In this document: positions 7,304 through 15,875 of the stretch, in pieces
How the letters are laid out: every line of letters begins with the position of its first letter
Numbering within the stretch: the first letter of the stretch is position 1
Assembly (NCBI RefSeq): GCF_031551385.1
Contig: NZ_JAVBNS010000094.1
Coordinates: 1 to 64,000, forward strand
Reading direction: 5' to 3'
Source: Anaerosporobacter sp031551385
GTDB taxonomy: Bacteria; Bacillota; Clostridia; Lachnospirales; Lachnospiraceae
Length of the DNA stretch: 64,000 nt
Notes under the pieces: generated by a model
Told to the model about the DNA's origin: nothing
Databases searched by the model: none
Seen by the model: only the letters and a program-made list of their open reading frames with translations
Program-made: the position numbers and the translations under genes

Positions 7304-9016
7304 TTATATTACCCAATAGTTGTTATGGAATACGACCCAACGGTATGTATCAAAACGCATCCATTTATTCAAGAAGGCAACTTCTCTTCTTTCGTCTAAT
7401 TCTTGATATTCTTGTAAGAATTGATTTAACTCTTCTTCGGCATTCACTTTTACTGCAAAACCTCTTCCGTTTGTAATCGGATGACCTGCATAACGATATT
7501 CATTTAATGGTATAATGTCTGCAATCTTGCCCTCTCTGATTTGAATTGCCACTTTGTCACGTAATTCCAAGATATCAAAATTCTCTGGATACTCATAGCT
7601 CTCTCCTTTTAGTGGAATTGCATCTCCAACTGTGTAAGTATTTGACGATACGCCTGTTTTGTTTACTGCAAACTGCTCTACGTTATAGTAGAATTCTTCG
7701 AAGATATCACCTCTTGCCTTTAACTTACCGTTACGGAATGTCTCTAATGCTTTGTTTTCTTTCTCTTCCTCTGCCTGTGTTATAATTCCGCCACCTGCAA
7801 CATCATAACCATCAACAATAACGAATCTTCCTGTTACTTGGCTTTGAGAGAATAAATCAAATGCTACTGGTTCTTTCGTTGTAATAATTACTTCTGCAAC
7901 ATCGTTTAATGCTACCTTTTGAACCTGTTCACTCGAATCCAAACTAGAAGCATCAATTACTTTGATAATCTCTTCTAACTCTCCCTCTATTTCCTGTGTT
8001 GCTAACTTAATCTTATATTTCTTATCTTTCACTAAGTTATTCTTGCCCATCCAGAAGATACTTGCTCGGAAAGAATTTGATACAAGCGGTTTGCTCTCTT
8101 CCAGTGCGATTACTTCTCCACGCTTGTTAAAGAATTCGTCTGAAACTGTAATTCCTACCGACTGGCCAGCAGTAACAACATCTGTATTATCTCGGTCTGC
8201 CCAGTATTCGATTGTCTTAACTGTTGTCTTCTTGCCTTCTGGATAGATTGTAATTTTGTCGCCTTCTCGTAATGTTCCTGCTTCGATACGTCCAGCAATA
8301 ATTCTACGGTCATCAAACTTATATACATCTTGGATTGGAAGACGAAGCGGTTTCTTATCAAGCCCCTTCTCTTTCTCAATACTGTCCATTGCTTCAATAA
8401 CAGAGTTGCCTGCAAACCAGTCTAGTTTATCTGACTTCTCTAATATATTTTCTCCGTAATATGCTGAGATTGGAATGTAATCGATTGGTTTGATATTAAG
8501 AGTGTCCAGAAATTCTCCCATCTCTTTCTTAACGGAATCATATACTTCCTTTGAATACTCTACTAAGTCCATCTTATTCAATACAACATATACTTTCTTA
8601 ATTCCGATTAATGATAAAATGTATGCATGACGTTTTGACTGCTCCTGCACGCCTTCCTTCGCATCAATAATAAGAAATGCTGCTTCTGCATTTGCTGCAC
8701 CTGATATCATGTTTTTCAAGAATTCTTTATGCCCTGGTGCATCAATAATTACATATTCTCTCTTCTTTGTCTGGAACTGAATCTGTGTTGTATCTATTGT
8801 GATTCCTTGTTTTTGTTCCTCTTCAAATGCATCTAGTAAATACGCATATTCAAACGGTTTTCCTGTCTCCTTTGCAATTCGTTTTACTTTGTCAATTGTT
8901 CCTTGTGGTAAGGAATGTGTATCATATAATAGGCGACCGATAACTGTTGATTTTCCATGATCAACATGCCCTACAACCACTATTTTTAATCTATCTATAT
9001 TTTCAATCTGAGCCAT
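7304..9016 (-). CDS. cysN: Sulfate adenylyltransferase large (GTPase) subunit with C-terminal extension
   Basis: A 570-residue EF-Tu-like GTPase. Motifs are G1 GHVDHGKST (16-24), DTTQ (75-78), DAPGH (92-96), NKMD (147-150) and SAYYGEN. Two beta-barrel domains follow to about residue 410. CysN drives APS formation from ATP and sulfate by GTP hydrolysis as a partner of CysD. Typical CysN is about 430-475 residues. Here a further 158 residues follow (412-570), rich in aromatic residues at the end (WMRFDTYRWVVFHNNYW) and without a P-loop, so it is not a CysC APS-kinase fusion. This fits the downstream use of APS reductase. No APS kinase gene is present. Confidence 0.92.
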   Translation of the reverse strand: MAQIENIDRLKIVVVGHVDHGKSTVIGRLLYDTHSLPQGTIDKVKRIAKETGKPFEYAYLLDAFEEEQKQGITIDTTQIQFQTKKREYVIIDAPGHKEFLKNMISGAANAEAAFLIIDAKEGVQEQSKRHAYILSLIGIKKVYVVLNKMDLVEYSKEVYDSVKKEMGEFLDTLNIKPIDYIPISAYYGENILEKSDKLDWFAGNSVIEAMDSIEKEKGLDKKPLRLPIQDVYKFDDRRIIAGRIEAGTLREGDKITIYPEGKKTTVKTIEYWADRDNTDVVTAGQSVGITVSDEFFNKRGEVIALEESKPLVSNSFRASIFWMGKNNLVKDKKYKIKLATQEIEGELEEIIKVIDASSLDSSEQVQKVALNDVAEVIITTKEPVAFDLFSQSQVTGRFVIVDGYDVAGGGIITQAEEEKENKALETFRNGKLKARGDIFEEFYYNVEQFAVNKTGVSSNTYTVGDAIPLKGESYEYPENFDILELRDKVAIQIREGKIADIIPLNEYRYAGHPITNGRGFAVKVNAEEELNQFLQEYQELDERREVAFLNKWMRFDTYRWVVFHNNYWVI

Positions 9017-9031
9017 GCTATCTCCACCTTT

Positions 9032-9832
9032 CTACATATATCCGTCCTTACGCAATTTTTGCATTGCATAGGAATCCTCTTGGTCTTGTGCTCTTCCTGC
9101 ACGTTCACTTACTGTTGTATGTTTTAACTCTTCAATAATCTCTTCCACTGATGTTGCATTCGATTCAATCTTTCCAGTACATGGTGCACAACCTAAGCTA
9201 CGATAGCGTTTGCCCTCCTTTGCGAAATACAAATCAATAATTGGGATATTCTCTCGTTTGATATACTCCCAGATATCAATTTCATTCCAGTGTAATAGCG
9301 GATGTACACGAATATGATTTCCTTTCGGAAAGTCTGTTTTAAATTGATCCCAAAGTTCCGGTGGTTGGTTGGAATAATCCCACTCATCATTCTTATTACG
9401 TTCTGAGAATACTCTTTCCTTCGAACGAGAACCTTCTTCATCACGACGAACACCAACGATTAATCCATCAAATTCATATTTCTTAACTACTTGCTGTAGA
9501 CCTTCTGTTTTCAATGCTTTACAGCATACAAGTCTTCCTTTTTCCGGCCCCATTCCTGCATCTATTGCAGCTTGGTTTGTATGTACGATTAAATCTAAAT
9601 TCAATTCCTTTGCTACCTTATCTCGATAAGCAATCATCTCTGGAATCTTGTATGTCGTATCCACATGTATAAATGGAAATGGACAATGTCCAAAAAACGC
9701 TTTCTTTGCTAGCCATAATAAAACAGTTGAATCTTTTCCGATTGACCAAAGCATACCTAACTTACCTAACTTCTTATACGCTTCTCTTAGAATATATATA
9801 CTTTCTGCTTCCAATGTATCCAAATGATCCAT
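9032..9832 (-). CDS. cysD: Sulfate adenylyltransferase small subunit
   Basis: A 266-residue PP-loop (PAPS-reductase superfamily) protein. The ATP pyrophosphatase loop reads LWSIGKDSTVLLWL (SGGKDS in classical CysD), with FIHVDTTYK, IVGVRRDEEGSRSKER and the C-terminal SLGCAPCTGKI following. With CysN it makes APS from ATP and sulfate. It is 15 nt upstream of cysN and 33 nt downstream of aprB. Good AGGAGG site before the ATG. Confidence 0.94.
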   Translation of the reverse strand: MDHLDTLEAESIYILREAYKKLGKLGMLWSIGKDSTVLLWLAKKAFFGHCPFPFIHVDTTYKIPEMIAYRDKVAKELNLDLIVHTNQAAIDAGMGPEKGRLVCCKALKTEGLQQVVKKYEFDGLIVGVRRDEEGSRSKERVFSERNKNDEWDYSNQPPELWDQFKTDFPKGNHIRVHPLLHWNEIDIWEYIKRENIPIIDLYFAKEGKRYRSLGCAPCTGKIESNATSVEEIIEELKHTTVSERAGRAQDQEDSYAMQKLRKDGYM

Positions 9833-9865
9833 AATGATCCTCCTATCTATCCTTACATTATCTTA

Positions 9866-10180
9866 TTAATAACGATTGGACTCCTTACGATTAATTACTA
9901 TCTCTTCTTTGTTTCCATTTGGTTTCTCTATTAACCATGTTACAAAATCTCCATCAAATGATGTTGACAGATGACTTCCTCTTCCTCCAATATCTGCTCC
10001 AAGATAGAGTGAGATTGCTCCAAACTTACATTCCTTCACGCAAGATGCACAGCCCCAACAATCCTTTGGATACTGAATATATGCTTTCTGTTCATCATTA
10101 AGTGCCAGCAAACTTCCTGGGCAAACCGAAGTACACATCTTGCAACCAACACATTTATTTTTATTAATTGCTATGCTCAT
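9866..10180 (-). CDS. aprB: Adenylylsulfate reductase beta subunit (ferredoxin)
   Basis: A 104-residue protein with two [4Fe-4S] motifs, C10/C13/C16/C20 and C41/C44/C47/C51 (the second reads CWGCASCVKEC), and an AprB-type C-terminal tail. It passes electrons to the FAD of AprA. An in-frame GTG exists at 10189; the ATG at 10180 has the better-spaced GAGGTG site. It overlaps aprA by 17 nt. Sulfate-reducer AprB is longer (about 150-165 residues), so this is the short assimilation-associated form. Confidence 0.9.
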   Translation of the reverse strand: MSIAINKNKCVGCKMCTSVCPGSLLALNDEQKAYIQYPKDCWGCASCVKECKFGAISLYLGADIGGRGSHLSTSFDGDFVTWLIEKPNGNKEEIVINRKESNRY

Positions 10181-11867
10181 AACGCTCACCTCGTTTCACC
10201 AAATCTCGATAGATTATCTTTAACTCTCCATCTTCTCGTTTCGAGTTCACATAACGTAACCATTCTTCACTACTCTCTGGATAATCCAGATTCTCTGCAA
10301 AACTATGCCATCTTGTTTCTTTTCTTGCTCTTAGATGTGCTATGACACTTTGACAGACAACGAGTCTTTCTCGCAACTCATATACAAATAGTAACTCATG
10401 CATATTCGATGCCTGTAGCTGCTCACTTAACTCTGTAATCTGCTCTATCTTTTCCTTGGCTAACTCTAATTGCTTCTCATTGAATTGATAATGACTGCCG
10501 ATTCCTCCTGCATAGGTATCCATAACCTTTTGCATTGCCTCTTCTAATTGCTCTGTTGTGAATGTTGCATCTTTACAGTTAAGAATACTTTCAATCTCTT
10601 CTTTTTTAGTTTGAATACGGCTATTTATATACTCTTCGTCTACTGAAAGGCTACTTCTTTCTTTTGATAAAGCATCTACTGCCGCATTCGCTGCAATTTC
10701 ACCTTCCACTAACGCACCTGTTACATATTTTTGTGGACATCCTCCTGCTACATCACCTGCTGCATATAGTCCTTTTATTGTTGTCTCTCTATTTGTATCA
10801 ACCCAATATCCACTAGCGGTATGACCACCTACGATATAGGGTTCTGTTCCTTCTATTTCAACGCTTTGTTCACTCGGATTTTTCCCTGATTCAATCCACT
10901 TGAGTGTTTGGCTTGGTGCCATGTTTAGATATGCTCTAAGAAGTTCCTGATCCTGTTCCTTTGTTATTCCTTCTGTTCTTAGATAGCAAGGCCCTCGTCC
11001 CTCAAGGTTCTCTCTAACTGTTCCATAAACTCTCTCTGATGTTGTGTTTCCGTATTTGTCATCATAGACTTCTCCGAAAGAATTTACTTGCTTTGCTCCT
11101 ACTCCTTGTGCAATCGTACCTGTTGGAGCAATTGTATCTTTACATCGCAGTGCTATAAATCGCATCTCAAATGTTGTCATCTCTGCTCCTGACAGAATTC
11201 CCATTGCATATCCTGCTCCTGTATTAAATGGTGGATACCACATCTTATGTCTTGAAAACCCTGGATTGTTTGGTCTATATAATCCTGCTGCTCCACCCGT
11301 CGCACAGATTACTTTCTTTGCATGGATGACATAAAGTACATTTTCTTCAACATCAATCGCTAATGCTCCATATATTTGATTATCCTTCACTAGATAATCG
11401 GTAACCGCAACTCGGTTTAGAACTGTCACATTCTCTAATGCATCTACTGCATCTGCAAGAATTGGTTTTATATTCTCTCCGTTAATCTTAATGTTTCGAT
11501 TTCCTCTAGCGACATATTCGCCATTCTCATCTTTTAATATTACGAGACCTAAGTCTTCTAACTTCTTTGTTACTCGATTAAGTCCCTCTGACATCGTAAG
11601 AAGTAAGTCATCTCTTACGATTTCTGCTGCATCTCTTGTTGCATACTCCACATAATCCCTTGGAGTCCTTCCTTTCACGATATAAGCATTAATCGCATTT
11701 ACTCCTGCTGCCAAACAGCCACTTCGTTTTATATTTGCCTTCTCTGTAATAATCACACTTGCATCGGATTTCTCTCGGATCGTAAGTGCCGCATAACAAC
11801 CAGCCGTACCACCACCAACAATCAGAATATCCGTATTATAGGTCTTTACTGTAATTTCTTTACTCAT
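10164..11867 (-). CDS. aprA: Adenylylsulfate reductase alpha subunit (flavoprotein)
   Basis: A 567-residue FAD protein of the AprA / fumarate-reductase family: dinucleotide loop DILIVGGGTAGCYAA near the N-terminus, RSGCLAAGVNAIN, VGGHTASGYWVDTN (AprA-type substrate cap) and GLYAAGDVAGGCPQKYVTGALVEG near 400. AprA reduces APS to sulfite and AMP. It is somewhat shorter than in dissimilatory sulfate reducers (about 610-660). With no dissimilatory sulfite reductase, Qmo complex or membrane components nearby, and sulfate importer genes directly upstream, the role is assimilatory. An upstream in-frame start at 11960 would overlap cysA. The ATG at 11867 begins the conserved sequence and has AGGAG upstream. 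Confidence 0.9.
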   Translation of the reverse strand: MSKEITVKTYNTDILIVGGGTAGCYAALTIREKSDASVIITEKANIKRSGCLAAGVNAINAYIVKGRTPRDYVEYATRDAAEIVRDDLLLTMSEGLNRVTKKLEDLGLVILKDENGEYVARGNRNIKINGENIKPILADAVDALENVTVLNRVAVTDYLVKDNQIYGALAIDVEENVLYVIHAKKVICATGGAAGLYRPNNPGFSRHKMWYPPFNTGAGYAMGILSGAEMTTFEMRFIALRCKDTIAPTGTIAQGVGAKQVNSFGEVYDDKYGNTTSERVYGTVRENLEGRGPCYLRTEGITKEQDQELLRAYLNMAPSQTLKWIESGKNPSEQSVEIEGTEPYIVGGHTASGYWVDTNRETTIKGLYAAGDVAGGCPQKYVTGALVEGEIAANAAVDALSKERSSLSVDEEYINSRIQTKKEEIESILNCKDATFTTEQLEEAMQKVMDTYAGGIGSHYQFNEKQLELAKEKIEQITELSEQLQASNMHELLFVYELRERLVVCQSVIAHLRARKETRWHSFAENLDYPESSEEWLRYVNSKREDGELKIIYRDLVKRGERYEHSN

Positions 11868-11886
11868 TCCGCACCTAGCTCCTCTC

Positions 11887-12948
11887 TTAGATAAATACAG
11901 GATTCTCATCCTCCATCGCTTTATTCTCCAACAAGTAGGTGTTATCCTTGTCAAATACATATAGTCGGTAAATCAATACGCTCACCGTTTCCCCTACTTG
12001 AATACTTTCCTTCTCAAGAGACCTTGTTGCGGTAAATATCTGCCCTTTGACATTTACTTTGACCTCTAAATTATTTCCTCGGAATGCAATTCCTTCTACA
12101 ACGCCTTGTTCTGAGGCACTTAGGTATTGCTTTAATTCTCCTTGTTTTGCTATTCTTATAAATTCTGGGCGAATTACTGCTTGGTTCATTGATTCTATCT
12201 TTTCGAATCCAACTAGATTGCTATAATTCTCAACGAAACTTGACTGTCCAATAAATTGTGCAACAAATGGTGTCGTGGGTTTCTTATATATTTCAACTGG
12301 TGACCCCATCTGCTCCACTCTTCCTTGATTTGTTATGATAATTTCATCTGCCACTTCAATTGCCTCGTCTTGGTCATGTGTAACGAATATACTTGTGATT
12401 CCAACTCGGCTAATCATTTCTTTTAACCAACTTCTAAGCTCCTGTCTTACCTTGGCATCTATCGCTGCAAATGGCTCATCTAATAGCAACAACTGCGGAT
12501 TTGGTGCTAATGCCCTTGCGAATGCAACTCTTTGCCTTTGCCCTCCTGATAGCTGGTTCGGATAACGATTCTCTAATCCTTCTAATCCAACTAATTTAAT
12601 CAATTCTAATACACGGTCCTTGATTTCTTTCTTATTCTTCTTCTGAATCTCTAATCCAAATGCAACGTTGTCGAATACTGTCATATAACGAAACAACGCA
12701 TAACTTTGAAATACAAATCCAATTCCTCGCTTGCTTGCAGGAATATCATTGATTCGTTCTCCATTAATAAGGATATCTCCCGAATCTGGTTGTTCTAAAC
12801 CAGCTATCATACGGAGTATTGTTGTTTTGCCACTTCCACTCGGCCCTAGCAGACCGATTAATTTTCCTTGTTCAATTCCAAAATTAACATTATCGGACGC
12901 TTTATAATTATGAAATGTTTTATTGATATTCTTTAATTCTACATACAT
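11887..12948 (-). CDS. cysA: Sulfate/thiosulfate ABC transporter ATPase
   Basis: A 353-residue ABC ATPase: Walker A GPSGSGKTT, signature LSGGQRQRVAFARAL, Walker B LLLLDEPFAAID, switch His in FVTHDQDEA. A C-terminal regulatory TOBE-like domain follows from about residue 240. With CysT and CysW it powers sulfate uptake. It starts 2 nt after cysW and ends 19 nt before aprA, within one operon. Confidence 0.94.
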   Translation of the reverse strand: MYVELKNINKTFHNYKASDNVNFGIEQGKLIGLLGPSGSGKTTILRMIAGLEQPDSGDILINGERINDIPASKRGIGFVFQSYALFRYMTVFDNVAFGLEIQKKNKKEIKDRVLELIKLVGLEGLENRYPNQLSGGQRQRVAFARALAPNPQLLLLDEPFAAIDAKVRQELRSWLKEMISRVGITSIFVTHDQDEAIEVADEIIITNQGRVEQMGSPVEIYKKPTTPFVAQFIGQSSFVENYSNLVGFEKIESMNQAVIRPEFIRIAKQGELKQYLSASEQGVVEGIAFRGNNLEVKVNVKGQIFTATRSLEKESIQVGETVSVLIYRLYVFDKDNTYLLENKAMEDENPVFI

Positions 12949-12950
12949 AA

Positions 12951-13793
12951 CTACCGTCCTCCCTTCTTCGCCTTATATTCCACTATATTTCGCAGTATTA
13001 GTATGATTACCGCCAATACAACCAAGATTGACGATACCGCAAATGCGGCTGATAATTTAAACTCGTTATATATAATCTCTACATGTAGCGGAAGTGTATT
13101 TGTCTTTCCTCGTAGATGTCCCGATAAGACAGATACTGCTCCGAACTCTCCCATAGCTCTTGCGCTACATAATACAATTCCATATAACAGTGCCCATTTC
13201 ATATGCGGAAGTGTTATCTTTCTAAATATGCGAAATCCACTTGCTCCCATAAGTGCCGCCGCTTCTTCCTCGTCCTTCCCCTGTGCATTTAATACAGGGA
13301 TAATTTCTCTTGATATGAATGGAAATGTTACAAACACTGTTGCTATTATTACACCTGGAACTGCAAATACAATTTGAATATCATGCGCCTCTAAAAATCC
13401 ATGCGCCCAACCGATTCGACCAAATGTAAGAATAAAAATCAAACCTGCTATTACTGGTGAAATTGCGAAAGGGATATCAATTAATGTAAGTAATAATTGT
13501 TTACCTCTAAAATAAAATTTAGTAATTGCCCAACTTGCAAATATACCGAAAACTGTATTGATTAGCACTGCTGTAACGGTTGCTAATAATGTTAATCGTA
13601 GTGCCTTAATCGTATAGGTATCTGTGATTGCTTCTATGTATTTTCCTACTCCATCTTTGAATGCATAAACAATTAATATAAGCATCGGAATAATAAGCAT
13701 AGTGATGATAAACAGCAAGCTTACTGTGATTAATATTCGCTTTGTATGATTCGTTCCTTTTTGTAAATTTACTGCGTTCTTTTCTATACTCAT
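12951..13793 (-). CDS. cysW: Sulfate ABC transporter permease CysW
   Basis: A 280-residue inner-membrane permease with six predicted membrane helices and the EAA loop EEAAALMGASGFRIFRKITLPHMKW. It pairs with CysT (15 nt upstream) to form the sulfate channel. The ending ARAMGEFGAVSVLSG is typical of CysW. Confidence 0.94.
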   Translation of the reverse strand: MSIEKNAVNLQKGTNHTKRILITVSLLFIITMLIIPMLILIVYAFKDGVGKYIEAITDTYTIKALRLTLLATVTAVLINTVFGIFASWAITKFYFRGKQLLLTLIDIPFAISPVIAGLIFILTFGRIGWAHGFLEAHDIQIVFAVPGVIIATVFVTFPFISREIIPVLNAQGKDEEEAAALMGASGFRIFRKITLPHMKWALLYGIVLCSARAMGEFGAVSVLSGHLRGKTNTLPLHVEIIYNEFKLSAAFAVSSILVVLAVIILILRNIVEYKAKKGGR

Positions 13794-13808
13794 ACCTCCA
13801 CCTGCTTT

Positions 13809-14648
13809 CTATGTTGTTCTCTTTGTTGCATGCACTTGAATTATATTTATCAATAATAAGATGACAAAGGACGCTGCTAACATTACTAATGCTATTGCTG
13901 TTGCATCGGTATATTTTAGTTGTTCAAGCTTCGCCATAATGAGTAATGGGGCAATCTGTGTCTTATATGGAATATTTCCTGCTATAAATACAACACTTCC
14001 ATACTCCCCAATTCCCCTTGCTAATGCTAATCCAAATCCCGTTAACATTGCCGGCAAAATCTCTGGAAATATAACTCGTAAGAATGTTCTACATCCACTT
14101 GCCCCTAACATTGCTGCCGCTTCTTCATATTGTGAATCAAACTTTTCTAAAACTGGTTGAATTGCTCTAACTACGAATGGTATTCCTATGAATATCATCG
14201 CAATCGTAATTCCTATTTTCGTATATGCTATCTTAATTCCAAACTTAGCAAATATACTTCCTATCCAACCTTTGTCGGAATATAATGCTGTTAATGATAT
14301 ACCGGCAACTGCTGTTGGTAGTGCAAATGGTAGTTCTATCAATCCATCTAGTATTCGCTTCCCTGGGAATTCATATCGAACTAAAACCCAAGCAAGAATC
14401 ACGCCAAAGATACAATTTATAATTGCCGCTATGAATGCACAAGAGAAACTAACGACATATCCTGATAGAACATCTTTTGCTGTTACGATTTGTATAAATT
14501 CATCAAAAGAAAGGTCAGAAGCACAAATTACAATCGATGCCATCGGAATAAGTACGATCATACTTAGCATTGCTAATGTAATCCCAATTGATAATGGGAA
14601 TCCAGGTATTACCCTTCTTCTCTTTGTTCGCTTCAATGTATAATTCAT
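13809..14648 (-). CDS. cysT: Sulfate ABC transporter permease CysT (CysU)
   Basis: A 279-residue permease with six predicted membrane helices, EAA loop EEAAAMLGASGCRTFLRVIFPE and the CysT-type segment LARGIGEYGSVVFIAGN. It follows the sulfate-binding lipoprotein gene by 33 nt. Confidence 0.94.
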   Translation of the reverse strand: MNYTLKRTKRRRVIPGFPLSIGITLAMLSMIVLIPMASIVICASDLSFDEFIQIVTAKDVLSGYVVSFSCAFIAAIINCIFGVILAWVLVRYEFPGKRILDGLIELPFALPTAVAGISLTALYSDKGWIGSIFAKFGIKIAYTKIGITIAMIFIGIPFVVRAIQPVLEKFDSQYEEAAAMLGASGCRTFLRVIFPEILPAMLTGFGLALARGIGEYGSVVFIAGNIPYKTQIAPLLIMAKLEQLKYTDATAIALVMLAASFVILLLINIIQVHATKRTT

Positions 14649-14681
14649 GATTCTTTCCTTCCCCTCTGTTTAAAATCTATG

Positions 14682-15716
14682 TTACTGTGTATAAATCTGG
14701 TCGAATACTCCACCATCTTGGAAATACACTTCATATGCTTTATCCCAACCACCGAAATCATCTATATTAACCATATTGATTGATAAGTTGAATACATCTG
14801 CAAATTCATTTAAAATGTCTTGATTTGATGGACGATAGTAATTCTCTCCTGCTAATCTTTGACCAACATCAGAATATAGATATTCTAAATATTCTTTGGC
14901 AACTTCTTCTGTTCCTCTCTTCTTCGCTACAGAGTCAACAATTGCAACGGAAGGTTCTGCAAGAATACTGATACTAGGTGTTACAATCTCATATTCCTCT
15001 GGATGCTCTTTTAATGTTAGGTATGCTTCATTCTCCCAAGCGATTAATACATCGCCTTGACCATTCTCGACAAATGTTGTTGTTGCTCCTCTTGCTCCAG
15101 AATCTAATACACTTACATTCTTATATAATTTTGTAACGAAATCTTTGATTTGTGTCTCATCGCCATTATATTGTGCATCTGCATATGCCCATGCCGATAA
15201 GAAATTCCAGCAAGCTCCACCAGATGTTTTTGGATTTGGAGTAATTACATTTACACCATCTTTAATTAAATCTGACCAATCTTGAATACTTTTTTCATTT
15301 CCTTTGCGTACAAGGAATACAATTGTTGATGTATATGGAGAACTGTTTTTATCAAATTCTTCAATCCAACCTTTTTCAATTAATCCTGCTTCTTCTATAG
15401 AAGTGATATCATGTGCTAATGCTAATGTAACAACATCTGCTTCATTTCCTTCAATAACGGAACGTGCCTGCTTTCCTGAACCACCATGTGATTGAGTTAC
15501 TGTAACTGTTTGACCAGTCTTATCTTTCCAGTACTTTGCAAACTCTACATTATAAGCTTCATAAAATTCTCTCGTAGGGTCATAAGAAACATTTGTTATC
15601 TCTATAGAACCGCTGCCTGATGCTGATGAATTATTTTTTTTGCATCCTGTTAAACTCCCAACTGCTAATAATAGAACAAGGTTTAATGCAACTAATTTTT
15701 TAATATTTTTCTTCAT
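14682..15716 (-). CDS. Sulfate-binding lipoprotein of the sulfate ABC transporter
   Basis: A 344-residue periplasmic-binding-protein homologue with a lipoprotein signal (hydrophobic run, lipobox LTGC). The sulfate-binding family signatures are QSHGGSGKQARSVIEG, ADVVTLAL, PNPKTSGGACWNFLSAWAYA and the ending segment YRPSNQDIL. It captures sulfate or thiosulfate and delivers it to CysT/CysW. It is the first gene of the operon that runs without a clear terminator to the JAMM gene at 4391. A strong promoter lies at 15824-15852. Confidence 0.93.
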   Translation of the reverse strand: MKKNIKKLVALNLVLLLAVGSLTGCKKNNSSASGSGSIEITNVSYDPTREFYEAYNVEFAKYWKDKTGQTVTVTQSHGGSGKQARSVIEGNEADVVTLALAHDITSIEEAGLIEKGWIEEFDKNSSPYTSTIVFLVRKGNEKSIQDWSDLIKDGVNVITPNPKTSGGACWNFLSAWAYADAQYNGDETQIKDFVTKLYKNVSVLDSGARGATTTFVENGQGDVLIAWENEAYLTLKEHPEEYEIVTPSISILAEPSVAIVDSVAKKRGTEEVAKEYLEYLYSDVGQRLAGENYYRPSNQDILNEFADVFNLSINMVNIDDFGGWDKAYEVYFQDGGVFDQIYTQ

Positions 15717-15736
15717 ACGACTTCCTCCTCTTTTTT

Positions 15737-15852
15737 CACATCAATTGGTGTCCCCTTTTGTTTTGATGTGTTTTCCTGATTTCATATATTCCATATAATT
15801 TCGATATGAATTACTTGTTATAAAATATACCACCTATTTCATACTATGTCAA
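15737..15852 (-). promoter_or_regulatory. Promoter and probable operator of the sulfate assimilation operon
   Basis: On the minus strand TTGACA (15847-15852) and TATATT (15824-15829) are spaced 17 nt. The spacer contains GTATGAAATAGG, and a second copy ATATGAAATCAG follows at 15778-15792 inside a longer AT-rich stretch. The same arrangement occurs at the ssuC promoter near 38340-38410. I infer a shared regulator, most simply one of the two Rrf2 proteins. A 7-bp hairpin (15737-15770, CACATCA paired with TGATGTG) lies just before the ribosome site. Confidence 0.75.
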
Positions 15853-15875
15853 TAGGATTTATATATTTTTTTATT

